From Alkalibacterium sp034520745 (GTDB taxonomy: Bacteria; Bacillota; Bacilli; Lactobacillales; Carnobacteriaceae_A): a stretch of DNA of 64,000 nt. The translations under genes and the position numbers were made by a program. Shown piece by piece: positions 38,603 to 48,227 of the stretch. Where the stretch lies: positions 124,001 through 188,000 of the forward strand of contig JAXHNF010000017.1 of NCBI GenBank assembly GCA_034520745.1, read 5' to 3'. Position 1 is the stretch's first letter, and each line of letters starts with the position of its first letter. Below the pieces are notes generated by a model that searched no databases, was not told the DNA's origin, and saw only the letters and a program-made list of their open reading frames with translations.

Positions 38603-38981
38603 GCAGGATCTGCCAAGTAAAAACAGAAGATACAGAGACTCTTTCCGGTATGCGGCCTGGGGCGTAAAAACGGCCTTTCAGGAAGAGCGTAATATGCGTA
38701 CCCATGTCATGACCGGCCTTGTTGTTTTCATCGTGGCTTTGTTTCTGGACCTTTCAAGGCAGGAATGGCTTTGGCTTATCTTAGTGAGTTACCTGGTTTT
38801 TGTCATGGAACTGATCAATACGGTGGTTGAAAATGTGGTCGATCTCGTGACCGAAGAGTATCACCCGCTAGCCAAGAAGGTCAAGGACATGGCCGCTGCT
38901 GTTGTTTTAGTGACGGCCAGCTTTGCTGCACTGATAGGCCTGATCATACTGTTACCCAAGCTTTTACAAATACTATTATAA
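38586..38981 (+). CDS. dgkA: Undecaprenol/diacylglycerol kinase (DgkA family)
   Basis: A small membrane kinase; Gram-positive members phosphorylate undecaprenol for lipid-carrier recycling. 131 residues, intact. FRYAAWGVKTAFQEERNMRTH is the family entry segment with its metal-binding glutamate, followed by three membrane helices (VMTGLVVFIVALFLDL, WLWLILVSYLVFVMELIN, AVVLVTASFAALIGLIIL). VMELINTVVENVVDLV holds the catalytic glutamates. Its ATG lies inside ybeY. Confidence 0.93.
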   Translation: MDSKDKQDLPSKNRRYRDSFRYAAWGVKTAFQEERNMRTHVMTGLVVFIVALFLDLSRQEWLWLILVSYLVFVMELINTVVENVVDLVTEEYHPLAKKVKDMAAAVVLVTASFAALIGLIILLPKLLQILL

Positions 38982-38994
38982 AGAGGCGATATAA

Positions 38995-39400
38995 ATGGAC
39001 GAACAAAAGAAAAAAGAACTGGTTGAACAAGCGAACGGCATGCTTGAAAGAGCGTATGTCCCTTATTTCACACTTCCCGGTAGGTGCTGCTTTACTGACA
39101 AAAGACGGCAAGACTTATGCAGGCTGCAACATCGAGAATGCTTCATACGGTTTGTCGAACTGTGCCGAGCGTACAGCGATTTTCAAAGCGGTTTCAGAAG
39201 GCGAAAAGGACTTTGACTATTTAGTGATCACCGGTGGAACGGAAGAACCGATCTCCCCATGCGGCGCCTGTCGTCAGGTAATGGTGGAATTCTTCGAACC
39301 GGGCATGAAAGTTCTGCTGACGAATGAAGAAGGCAAAATTAAAGAAACCACGGTAGCGGAACTGCTGCCCGGGGCATTTCAGGCGGAGGATCTGGTTTGA
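38995..39400 (+). CDS. cdd: Cytidine deaminase
   Basis: Converts cytidine and deoxycytidine to uridine forms in pyrimidine salvage; zinc enzyme. ATG 38995 follows AAGAGGCG. An extra T near 39067 (CTTATTTCAC) shifts the frame; corrected it reads YSHFPVGAALLTKDG. The zinc ligands and catalytic Glu are visible in NCAERTAIF (C-A-E) and PCGACRQVM. About 134 residues. Its stop overlaps the TTG start of era. Confidence 0.94.
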
Positions 39401-40308
39401 GTAACGAAGAAATAGCATTCAAATCCGGTTTCGTTTCACTCGTCGGCCGGCCGAACGTCGGGAAATCGACCCTGCTCAACCGCTTAGTCGGGCAGAAGAT
39501 CGCCATCATGAGTGACAAGGCGCAGACGACGCGCAACAAGATCCAGGGCGTCTTCACGACAGACAAGGAACAGATCGTGTTTATCGATACACCGGGGATC
39601 CACAAGCCCAAGCACCGCCTGGGTGACTTCATGGTCAAGACGGCCTTGAGCACCTTCAACGAGGTCGATGTGGTCCTGTTTTTGGTGAACGTGGCTGAAA
39701 AACGCGGCCCCGGAGACAACTTTGTCATCGAGAAACTGAAAAATGTGGAAAGTCCCGTTTTTCTCGTTCTGAATAAAATCGATCAGGTCCATCCGGATGA
39801 ACTGCTGCCGATCATTGAGGATTACAATAAGCAGATGGAGTTTGCTGAAATCGTGCCCATCTCGGCCATCGAAGGCAACAACGTCGATCATCTGGTCGAC
39901 ACGATCCGCACGTACCTGCCGGAAGGCCCGCAGTTTTATCCTGAAGACCAGGTGACGGATCACCCCGAGTACTTCATCGTGTCGGAACTCATCCGCGAGA
40001 AAGTCCTGGAGCGTACCCGTGAGGAAGTGCCGCATTCGATCGCGGTCGTTGTGGAAAGCATGCAGCGAAACGACGATGACAAAGTGGAAGTCAGAGCCGT
40101 CATCAACGTCGAGCGCAAGTCCCAAAAAGGCATCATCATCGGCAAGCAGGGTAAGATGATCAAGGATATCGGGATCAATGCCCGCCGTGATATCGAGAAG
40201 CTTTTAGGCGACAAGATCTACCTTGAGCTGTTCGTGAAAGTGCAGAGCGACTGGCGCGACAAGCAGTCGCACCTGAAAGACTTCGGCTACGACAGAGAAG
40301 ATTATTAA
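39397..40308 (+). CDS. era: GTPase Era
   Basis: An essential GTPase that binds the 3' end of 16S rRNA in 30S assembly. 303 residues, intact, starting at a TTG (MSNEEIAFKSGF) that overlaps the cdd stop. The G motifs are GRPNVGKST (G1), DTPGIH (G3) and NKID (G4). The C-terminal KH domain contains GIIIGKQGKMIKDIG. It ends KDFGYDREDY. It sits in the conserved ybeY-dgkA-cdd-era-recO order. Confidence 0.97.
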   Translation: MSNEEIAFKSGFVSLVGRPNVGKSTLLNRLVGQKIAIMSDKAQTTRNKIQGVFTTDKEQIVFIDTPGIHKPKHRLGDFMVKTALSTFNEVDVVLFLVNVAEKRGPGDNFVIEKLKNVESPVFLVLNKIDQVHPDELLPIIEDYNKQMEFAEIVPISAIEGNNVDHLVDTIRTYLPEGPQFYPEDQVTDHPEYFIVSELIREKVLERTREEVPHSIAVVVESMQRNDDDKVEVRAVINVERKSQKGIIIGKQGKMIKDIGINARRDIEKLLGDKIYLELFVKVQSDWRDKQSHLKDFGYDREDY

Positions 40309-40342
40309 ACAAGGGTAGAAGAGAAAGTGAGAAGGTGACTGA

Positions 40343-41101
40343 GTGTCTCATCTGGAAGAAGTGCACGGGTTCGTATTGTCTGTCCGGAAACACCGCGAAC
40401 GGGATTTTCTGGTCAAGCTGTTTACTCAGGAATACGGGAAACTGATGTTTTTTGTCCGGGGCACGAAAAATCCGAACAACAAACTGAAACCGGCCATCCA
40501 GCCGTTCACTCAGGCGACCTATATCACCGACATCAGAGACCAGGGTCTGAGCTTCATCCGGGACGTAAAGATGGTCACGCCGTTTGCGTCCATCCAGCAG
40601 GATATTTTCAAGAATGCTTACGGCACTTATATCCTTCAGCTGGCTGATGCCGCGCTGGAAGACAGACAGGTCGATCCGGGGCTGTTTCAGCAGCTGGTTC
40701 GGGGCCTGGAAGCCATCGATGAAGGTCTGGACGCGGAGGTGATCATGAACATCTTCGAGATCCGTTTCCTGAGACAATTTGGTGTCATGCCGGAGCTGCG
40801 CGGGTGCGTGATCTGCGGGGTCACAGAAGGCGCGTTCGATTATTCCAGTGTGCACCACGGCTTTTTGTGCCCAAAACATTACTATGAAGACGAACGGCGC
40901 TATCATGCAAGTCCCAAAGCGATCCATTTCATCCGGCTGTTTTCGGTCATCTCCTTTGACAAGATCAATTCGATTTCCGTCAAGGATGAGACCAAAAAAG
41001 AGATTCGGGCCGTGATCGATCAGCTGTACGATGAACTGGTCGGCATCCGACTGAAAAGCCGGCGCTTCATCGACAGCATGAAGGAATGGAGAACATGCTG
41101 A
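40343..41101 (+). CDS. recO: DNA repair protein RecO
   Basis: A recombination mediator that loads RecA onto SSB-coated DNA with RecF/RecR. 252 residues. A GTG at 40343 starts it after GAAGGTG. The N-terminal OB fold (GFVLSVRKHRERDFLVKLFT, YGKLMFFVRG) is followed by a helical domain. The zinc-ribbon-like region CVICGVTEGAFDYSSVHHGF with LCPKHY shows three cysteines plus a histidine. The last residues (MKEWRTC) may be affected by a late indel. It ends the phoH-recO cluster. Confidence 0.93.
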   Translation: MSHLEEVHGFVLSVRKHRERDFLVKLFTQEYGKLMFFVRGTKNPNNKLKPAIQPFTQATYITDIRDQGLSFIRDVKMVTPFASIQQDIFKNAYGTYILQLADAALEDRQVDPGLFQQLVRGLEAIDEGLDAEVIMNIFEIRFLRQFGVMPELRGCVICGVTEGAFDYSSVHHGFLCPKHYYEDERRYHASPKAIHFIRLFSVISFDKINSISVKDETKKEIRAVIDQLYDELVGIRLKSRRFIDSMKEWRTC

Positions 41102-41155
41102 AGCCCGCCTCGGATAACGTCCGATAAATCAGAGAAACCAGGCTGAAAATTTGGA

Positions 41156-41183
41156 TTGACAAATCACGGATTTAAGTTAAGAT
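41156..41183 (+). promoter_or_regulatory. Promoter of the glyQ-glyS T-box leader
   Basis: TTGACA (41156-41161) and TAAGAT (41178-41183) are spaced by 16 bases, directly before the T-box stem I region. Confidence 0.7.
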
Positions 41184-41199
41184 AGAATGTAGCTGATTA

Positions 41200-41440
41200 G
41201 TAGAAAAATCATTGAAATCAATAGAGACGACACCGAGAAGGAAAAAGTAGAAACAGCAGGTCTGTCAAGCGACTGTAGGGAAGTGCGAGCTACGGAAGAC
41301 ACTGTTTCCAAAGGCATCCGGAGTGTCCATTTTAAAAGAGCTGGCTTTGCAGGTTGAAGTCAGAAGTAGGGTGGAACCGCGAGAAGACTCGTCCCTATAC
41401 TGAACACACGTATCAGTATAGAGACGAGTCTTTTTTTGTT
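41200..41440 (+). promoter_or_regulatory. T-box riboswitch, glycine type
   Basis: A tRNA-sensing leader for glyQ-glyS. The T-box core AGGGTGGAACCGCG is at 41368-41381, the segment that pairs with the acceptor end of uncharged tRNA. The terminator follows at 41385-41437: AGACTCGTCCCTATACTG pairs with CAGTATAGAGACGAGTCT, then TTTTTTT. Stem I includes the GTGCGAGC apical segment near 41283. A GGC triplet at 41313-41315 would suit a glycine specifier; I infer this from position only. Uncharged tRNA-Gly should favour antitermination. Confidence 0.92.
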
Positions 41441-41468
41441 GTCATTTCGATAAGAGGAGAGAGAAAAA

Positions 41469-42398
41469 ATGGAAAAAGTAAAAACATTTCAGGATATCAT
41501 CCAGACCCTTCAGCAGTACTGGGCGGATCAGGGCTGCATGCTGATGCAGGCCTACGACACGGAAAAAGGGGCCGGAACGATGAGCCCCTATACCTTCCTG
41601 CGCGCGATCGGACCGGAGCCGTGGAATGCGGCCTACGTTGAACCGAGCCGCCGTCCCGCTGACGGCCGTTACGGTGAGAATCCGAACCGGCTTTATCAGC
41701 ACCACCAGTTTCAGGTGGTCATGAAACCGTCGCCTGAAAACATTCAGGAACTGTATATCGAAAGCCTGAAAGCACTGGGCATCGATCCGTTGAAACACGA
41801 TATCCGTTTCGTTGAAGACAACTGGGAGAACCCGTCACTCGGCTGTGCCGGTCTGGGCTGGGAAGTCTGGCTGGACGGCATGGAAGTCACGCAGTTCACC
41901 TATTTCCAGCAGGTCGGCGGTCTCGAAGTCGATTCCGTGACGAGCGAACTCACTTACGGTCTGGAACGTCTGGCGTCTTATATCCAGGACGTCGACAGCG
42001 TCTATGATATCCAGTGGGCCCCCGGCGTCAAATACGGCGAGATCTTCAAACATCCGGAGTATGAACACTCCGTCTATTCGTTCGATCAGAGCGACACGAC
42101 CTTTTTGTTCAGCCAGTTTGCCGACTTTGAAAAAGAAGCACTGAAACAGATCGACAACAATCTGGTGCATCCGGCCTATGATTATGTGCTGAAATGCAGC
42201 CATGCCTTCAACCTACTGGATGCCAGAGGCGCCGTTTCGGCCACTGACCGTCCGGATTATCTCAAGCGCATCCGCCACATGGCCCGTCTCATCGCCAAAG
42301 CCTTTCTGGAAGAACGCGCAAAACTGTCCTTCCCGCTCTTGAAAGACAGCGAAGCAGACAAGTGGGTCGAAAAGTACGGCGTTAAGGAGGAAAAATAA
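41469..42398 (+). CDS. glyQ: Glycyl-tRNA synthetase alpha subunit
   Basis: The catalytic subunit of the heterotetrameric GlyRS. 309 residues, intact. KTFQDIIQTLQQYWADQGCM is the family start. GAGTMSPYTFLRAIGPEPW and SRRPADGRYGENPNRLYQHH carry the class II active-site motifs. ATG 41469 follows GAGGAGAGAG. Its stop overlaps the glyS start (TAATG). Lactobacillales and many Firmicutes use this two-subunit form; staphylococci use a single-chain enzyme, which argues against that group here. Confidence 0.97.
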   Translation: MEKVKTFQDIIQTLQQYWADQGCMLMQAYDTEKGAGTMSPYTFLRAIGPEPWNAAYVEPSRRPADGRYGENPNRLYQHHQFQVVMKPSPENIQELYIESLKALGIDPLKHDIRFVEDNWENPSLGCAGLGWEVWLDGMEVTQFTYFQQVGGLEVDSVTSELTYGLERLASYIQDVDSVYDIQWAPGVKYGEIFKHPEYEHSVYSFDQSDTTFLFSQFADFEKEALKQIDNNLVHPAYDYVLKCSHAFNLLDARGAVSATDRPDYLKRIRHMARLIAKAFLEERAKLSFPLLKDSEADKWVEKYGVKEEK

Positions 42399-44483
42399 TG
42401 ACACACACATTCTTGCTGGAAATCGGACTGGAAGAAATGCCGGCGAAAGTCGTGGCGCCTTCAGCCCGTCAGCTTAAAAACATGATCGAAGCACATTTGA
42501 AAGAAAACGGGCTTGATTTTACAAAAACCGACGTCTACAGCACACCGAGACGCCTGGCTGTCAGCGTGACCGGACTGGAAGAGAAACAGGCAGACCGCAC
42601 CGAAACAGTCAAAGGCCCGGCCAGACGCATCGCCCAGGACAGCGAAGGAAACTGGACCAAAGCGGCCATCGGTTTTGCCAAAGGGCAGAAAGCCTCTGTG
42701 GAAGATATCGTCTTCAAAGAAATCAAAGGCGAAGAGTATGTGTTTATCGAAAAAGAAATCAAAGGCCAGAGCGCTTCTGAGGTACTGAAGCAGCTCGAAG
42801 ACCGTCTGCCGTCACTGTCTTTCCCGGTCTCCATGAAATGGGGCAACTCGTCTTATAAATTCATCCGTCCCGTCCACTGGCTGGTCGCTTTGCTCGATGA
42901 TCAGGTCGTCGATATGACGCTCTTTGATGTCGAATCAGGAAACGAAACACGTGGCCACCGCTTCTTGGGGGACTACGTCTCGCTTGCACACGCTACTGAC
43001 TATCAGGAAGCGCTGACCGGCGAATCAGTCATGGCCGACCGTGAAGCCCGTCAGGAAGACATCGTCAGTCAGATCAGAACGCTCTGTGAAGAAAACGGCT
43101 GGCAGGATCCGACGGTCAATCAGGCCCTGCTGGATGAAGTGACAGACCTCGTGGAATACCCGACGGTCTTTTACGGTTCCTTTGACGAAACCTTCCTCAA
43201 GGTCCCTGAGATCGTCCTGGAAACAGCCATGGCCGATCATCAGCGTTACTTCCCCGTGCGGGAAGAAGGTTCAGCCTCGTTCCTGCCTTATTTCATCGGT
43301 GTCAGAAACGGGAACAGCGAAGGACTGGATCATGTGCGCCGAGGCAACGAAAAAGTGCTGAGCGCCCGTCTGTCCGACGCAGCCTTCTTTTATGAAGAAG
43401 ACAACAAGCACGACATCGGCTACTTTGTCGACAAACTGAAGACGATCTCGTTCCATGAAAAAATCGGCTCACTGTATGCAAAACAGGAACGCATCGCACC
43501 GGATCTCGGACATCCTGATCCCGTATTTCGACTCTGAAAGACGGTCAGGAAGCAGACGTGAAGCGCGCGGCCCAGATTCTGAAATTCGATCTCGTGACCC
43601 AGACCGTGACGGAATTCACGTCGCTGCAGGGTGAGATCGCCGGCATTTTTGCCGCTGAAAGAGAGGAAACGGACGTTGTTGCTCAGGCACTTTCAGAACA
43701 GTATCTTCCGGGCAGCATGGAGGGTGCTCTGCCTGAAAGCAAAGCGGGAGCGATCTTATCGTTGGCGGACAAAATGGATTCGATCCTGTCGTTCTTCGCC
43801 ATCGATCTGGTCCCGACCGGTTCCAATGATCCATTTGCCTTGAGAAGACAGGCCATGGGAATCGTCCGCATCATCGAAGCCTTCGACCTGTCCCTGTCAG
43901 TGTCAGAGTGGATCGATGCGGTCATCGATACCGTTTTTGATGTCGAAACCAAAGCGCTGTACGAGCAGAACAAAGACAGTGTCAGCCGGTTCATTCAGGA
44001 CCGCCTGGATCAGTGGCTGTCCCAGCATGCCGGTCTGGAGAAAGACTACGACATCAGAGAAGCTGTTTTGAACGCGTCCCACGACAATCTGGTCGCCTTG
44101 ATCGATCAGGCCCGTGTGTCTGAAGGCGGAGAAACAGAAGGAGCACGTTCAAGCCGGTCGTGGAGTCGCTGACCCGAGTCGCTAATCTGGCTGAAAAAGC
44201 AGACGAGACGAGTGACGTAAATACTGAACTGTTTGAAACAGAGTCCGAGCGCGGTCTCTACGATGCCGTCTCAGGGCTGGAACTGCTCTGGGAGAAAGAT
44301 ATCAGTGCCGAGCAGAGATGGCAGCGGTACGTCCAGCTGCATCCGCTGATCGACGCCTTTTTCGATGAGAACATGGTCATGGCCAAAGACGAGCGGGTCA
44401 AAGCCAATCGTCTGGCCCTGCTGAAACGCATCAACGATTTAGCCCGACCGTTTGCCCAGTTCAGTACATTAGTGATCAAATAA
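42398..44483 (+). CDS. glyS: Glycyl-tRNA synthetase beta subunit
   Basis: The tRNA-binding subunit of GlyRS, about 690 residues. The N-terminus LLEIGLEEMPAKVVAPSARQ is the family signature. KWGNSSYKFIRPVHWLVALL and MADHQRYFPVREE follow. The HD-like and C-terminal anticodon-binding parts (ILSLADKMDSILSFFAIDL, NDPFALRRQAMGIVRI, FFDENMVMAKDERVKANRLA) are intact in sequence. Frame shifts lie near 43525 and near 44150. Translationally coupled to glyQ under the T-box. Confidence 0.95.
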
Positions 44484-44487
44484 CCAG

Positions 44488-44518
44488 ACAAAGAAGGCAG
44501 TAAAGCTGTCTTCTTTCG
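44488..44518 (+). terminator. Probable terminator after glyS
   Basis: AAAGAAGGCAG pairs with CTGTCTTCTTT over TAAAG. The T-run after it is short. Confidence 0.6.
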
Positions 44519-44568
44519 TTTATAATAGTAACAAAAGCGCGTTTAAATAATTAAGGAGCAAGATTCTT

Positions 44569-46280
44569 ATGCTGAAAAATTTTTTTCCTACTACCGGCCG
44601 TACAGAAAGCTGTTCACGCTGGACTTTTCTGCCGCAACGATCGTGGCCGTTCTGGAACTGGCTTTTCCGATCATGGTCCAGCAGGTGGTCGACCGGATCC
44701 TCCCGAGCGGGGACTGGCCGCTCATCATCTGGGTGTCTTTGGGCCTGCTGCTTGTCTACGTCGTCAACACGGCCCTGCATTATGTCGTGACCTATTACGG
44801 CCACAAGCTGGGGACGAACATCGAGACAGATATGCGTCAGGACCTGTACGACCATCTTCAGAAACAGTCTTTCTCCTATTTTGATGACCGGGAAACAGGG
44901 ACGCTGATCACACGGCTGACGTCGGACTTGTTCGAGATCGCCGAAGTGGCGCACCACGGGCCGGAAGATGTCTTCATCACCATCTTCACGCTGCTGGGTG
45001 CTTTCGGTCTGATGCTGAATGTCCACGTCCCGCTGGCTCTGATGACCTTCTTCCTGGTGCCGTTCATTGCCGTTGCCCTGGGCTTTTTCAACAAGCGCAT
45101 GACCCAGGTCAACACACAGATCTATGACGATCTGGCCAATTTCAGCGCGGGGATCGAAGCGTCAGTCGGTGGTATCCGTGTCGTTCAGGCCTTTGCCAAT
45201 GAAGACTACGAACAGGAACGCTTCGGCCGTCTGAATCAGGCGTACAAGAAGTCGAAGTATCTCTTTTACAAGACGATGGCTGTGAGTCATTCCTATAACT
45301 ATTTCTTTATCCGCCTGATCAGTCTGTTCACGCTGTTTTTCGGCGCGTACTTCACGATCCAGGGTGAAATCAGCTACGGGGATCTCGTCGCTTTCATCCT
45401 GTTCGCCAACGTCTTTGTCCGGCCGATCGAGAAAGTCAATCACATGATCGAAAGTTATCCGAAAGGTATCGCCGGTTTCAGACGCCTGCTCGAAGAGATG
45501 GGCCGAAACCCGGAAGTCAAGGATACAGACTATGCCTATGACGTCGATACACTGAAGGGCGATATCCAGTACAAGGATGTGGCGTTCAGTTACGAAGATG
45601 ATCAGATCGTTCTGGAAGACATCGACCTGACTGTCCATGCCGGAGAAACGGTCGCCTTCGTCGGACCAAGCGGGGCGGGCAAGACGACGATCTGCAACCT
45701 GCTGCCGCGCTTTTACGACATCGACAGCGGGAAGATCACCATCGACGGCTACTCGATCAAAGAAATCAAGCTGCAGTCTCTGCGCGAACAGATCGGCGTC
45801 GTTCAGCAGGACGTGTTCCTGTTCCCGGGGACGATCCGGGAAAATATCCTGTATGGTAAACTGGATGCCTCAGAGGCAGAAGTCCACGATGCTGTCAGGA
45901 TGGCCAATCTGGAAGACGTCGTGAATGAACTGCCGAGAGGACTCGATACCATCATCGGCGAGCGCGGCGTCAAATTGTCCGGCGGGCAGAAACAGCGTTT
46001 GTCCATTGCCCGCATCTTCCTTAAGAATCCGCCGATACTGATTTTGGATGAAGCGACATCGGCTCTGGATACAGAAACGGAACAGGCGATCCAGGAAGCA
46101 CTGGACAGCTTGTCCAAAGGCCGTACCACGCTGATCATCGCTCACCGTCTGGCAACGATCAAGAATGCGGACCGCATCGTCGTTGTCGCGGAAAAAGGCA
46201 TCGTCGAGCAGGGTAGCCATGACGAACTGATGGATCAAGCAGGGGCGTATAAATCATTGTATGACGCTCAATTTTCATAA
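44569..46280 (+). CDS. ABC exporter, fused membrane and ATPase domains
   Basis: A type IV ABC half-transporter of about 570 residues that probably works as a homodimer to export a lipid, peptide or drug. ATG 44569 follows AAGGAGC; frame shifts fall within the first 70 bases (near 44585 and 44640). Six membrane helices are followed by the nucleotide-binding domain: GPSGAGKTTICNLLPRF (Walker A), LSGGQKQRLSIAR (signature), ILILDEATSALD (Walker B) and AHRLATI (H-loop). TATAAT at 44522-44527 may be the -10. The substrate is unknown, and no partner subunit is adjacent. Confidence 0.92.
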
Positions 46281-46308
46281 CAGTTAACCGAGAACAAGGA
46301 GGATCCCT

Positions 46309-46821
46309 ATGGAAGCAGAACAGAGACGTGAAGAAATCCTAACAGCATTAAAAAACAGCCGGACACCGATCGTCGCCCGAGCACTGGCCAAGCAGTTCGA
46401 TGTGAGCCGACAGGTGATCGTGGGGGACATCGCGCTTCTGCGTGCAGCCGGCAGCGACATCTATTCCACGCCTAAAGGCTATATGATGCGCAAGGCGGAA
46501 ACAGGCGGCGTGACCGTCCAGCTGGTTTGCGTGCACACGCGCGAGGAGACGAGAGAGGAACTCTATACGATCGTCGACTGCGGCTGCGAAGTGCTGGATG
46601 TGATCGTCGAGCATCCGCTTTATGGCCTGATGAAAGGGGATCTGAACATCTCCAGCCGACTGGAAGCCGATGACTTTATTGAAAAACTGAAGGAGCACGA
46701 CACCGTGCTGCTGTCGACGCTGACGGACGGGATCCATACCCATACCATCAGAGCCAAGGATGAAGCCGCGAGGGACGCACTCATAGCAGCCATGAAAGAA
46801 AAAGGGTTTTTATACGAATGA
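46309..46821 (+). CDS. niaR: Niacin-responsive transcription repressor NiaR
   Basis: An HTH plus 3H-domain regulator that senses nicotinate and represses NAD-precursor uptake or synthesis. 170 residues, intact. The N-terminal HTH is ILTALKNSRTPIVARALAKQ and FDVSRQVIVGDIALLRAAG. The 3H domain has the conserved histidines in LVCVHTREETREELY, IVEHPLYGLMKGDL and GIHTHTIR. ATG 46309 follows AAGGAGGA. The transporter gene niaX lies 62 bases downstream behind its own promoter and a matching inverted repeat, so NiaR probably controls it directly. Confidence 0.93.
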   Translation: MEAEQRREEILTALKNSRTPIVARALAKQFDVSRQVIVGDIALLRAAGSDIYSTPKGYMMRKAETGGVTVQLVCVHTREETREELYTIVDCGCEVLDVIVEHPLYGLMKGDLNISSRLEADDFIEKLKEHDTVLLSTLTDGIHTHTIRAKDEAARDALIAAMKEKGFLYE

Positions 46822-46825
46822 CCTG

Positions 46826-46873
46826 TTGACATCTCCTTGATTTCACGTATACTAGTAAGGTGTAAAGACACCT
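46826..46873 (+). promoter_or_regulatory. niaX promoter with probable NiaR operator
   Basis: TTGACA (46826-46831) and TATACT (46848-46853) are spaced by 16 bases. The inverted repeat AGGTGT-AAAG-ACACCT (46858-46873) covers the expected transcription start, a position suited to repression. That NiaR is the binder is inferred from gene context. Confidence 0.72.
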
Positions 46874-46883
46874 GTGTATACAG

Positions 46884-47467
46884 ATGGAAAAGGAGATGTT
46901 TTCTATCAAACAAACCAATACATTAAGACTCACTGTCACCGCTCTATTGACGGCGATCGCCATCATGATCCCGATGGTCATGCCGATCAAAGTAATGATC
47001 GAACCGGCTTCATTTACATTGGCCAGTCACGTTCCCATCTTTTTTGCGATGTTCCTGTCACCGTTTGTCGCAGTGGTGGTTTCACTAGGATCAGCCATCG
47101 GCTTCTTGCTTGCGGCTTCCCGATCGTCATCGGTATGCGTGCATTGAGCCATGTCGTTTTCGCCCTTATCGGAGCACTTTACTTGAAGAACAGAAGAGAA
47201 AAAGTCCTGGCTTCGCCTTCTCAAAGCGTGATTTTTGCTGTCTGGATCTCACTGGTCCATGGACTGGCTGAATTTCTGGTCGTTGCCCTCTTTTTCTTCG
47301 GGATCGCTCCCGGAGCTCAAATTTCGGGCGGTTTCTTCTACGCCGTCTTTCTGCTGGTAGGGGTCGGTACTGTTGTTCACAGCATCGTCGACTTCTTCAT
47401 TGCTCAAGTCGTCTGGAAGAGCATGGGCGCACGCATGAACAAGCTAGCCAAACGAGTGACTGCCTGA
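46884..47467 (+). CDS. niaX: Niacin ECF transporter S component
   Basis: A membrane substrate-binding subunit of an energy-coupling-factor transporter, about 194 residues with five to six helices. Visible helices include LRLTVTALLTAIAIMIPMVM, LASHVPIFFAMFLSPFVAVV, ALSHVVFALIGALYL and VGTVVHSIVDFFIAQVVW. A frame shift lies near 47118. Niacin specificity is inferred from adjacency to niaR and from the family pattern. The ATG at 46884 has no good Shine-Dalgarno; AAAAGGAG lies inside the frame just downstream, so the real start may be later or the region may hold an error. The shared ECF module is elsewhere. Confidence 0.82.
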
Positions 47468-47488
47468 TTTTTCAAAGAGAAAATGATG

Positions 47489-47528
47489 AAGAAAGAACCT
47501 GTTCCGCTCCATCGGACAGGTTCTTTTT
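47489..47528 (+). terminator. Rho-independent terminator after niaX
   Basis: AAGAACCTGTTCCG pairs with CGGACAGGTTCTT over CTCCAT, followed by TTTTTTT. Confidence 0.92.
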
Positions 47529-47791
47529 TTGGTGCAGGGAAGTGTAGGCTTTGAGAAAGGGTTTTGTCCGGCTCTTGTATGAAAATCAGTGAAGGAAGCT
47601 GCATTTAGTTCATACTCAGCTGTTTGAATGGTTCGGGCTGATAGAATACGGACATCATAACTGTAACTGGCTGAATATTATTGACCGGGTCTGCAGAAAG
47701 AGGGGACGTCAGTCTGTTGCTCTCGGCATTAAATGTGTACGAGTCAGCGCTATAGACCATCTGTAATCAAGACTCAGCGAAGAAAACCGCC

Positions 47792-48089
47792 GGAGCTATT
47801 GTTATAGATCCTTTATTGTGGGGACCCGCGGCACAGAACCGGTCCAGTCAGCATTACAAGGGACAGATAACCCGGACCGGCCATATTTTCAGTGGCGAGT
47901 TGATAGAATCGACCCGGCATACCATCAACTCAAGAAGGACGGGATAAGTGAATCAAGCCTATATCAACACCTGCGAAGCCGACCAAGACTTGACAGAGTG
48001 ACCGTTCAGTTCAAAAAACTGAAGGGTTTAAACGGGGTTGAATCAAGCGTGCCGAATGAGAGAAGAATTTCTGCCCATGCGGAAGTTCT
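47792..48089. repeat. Candidate hairpin array F: degenerate units, 50-60-bp spacing
   Basis: Stem-loop centres are at 47801.5 (GGAGCTAT/ATAGATCC), 47859.5 (CCGGTCC/GGACCGG), 47919 (GAGTTGAT/ATCAACTC), 47973 (TCAAG/CTTGA), 48026 (TTCAA/TTGAA) and 48076.5 (AGAATTTC/GAAGTTCT). Spacing is 58, 59.5, 54, 53 and 50.5. The arms are weaker than in arrays A-E and some could be chance. The stretch has no gene: one 113-codon frame over it has no family character. The bases 47529-47791 before it show nothing I can name. Confidence 0.42.
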
Positions 48090-48227
48090 TTTCAGATCCG
48101 TGTCAGGACTTGCGGCTGAATTCTACAATACCCCCGTCTTTTGGTATACTATAGATTGATTATTATAGGGTTAGTACGCCTAATCTCTAACACCTGTAAT
48201 CGCGCACGTTTAGAAGGGGGATGAAGG

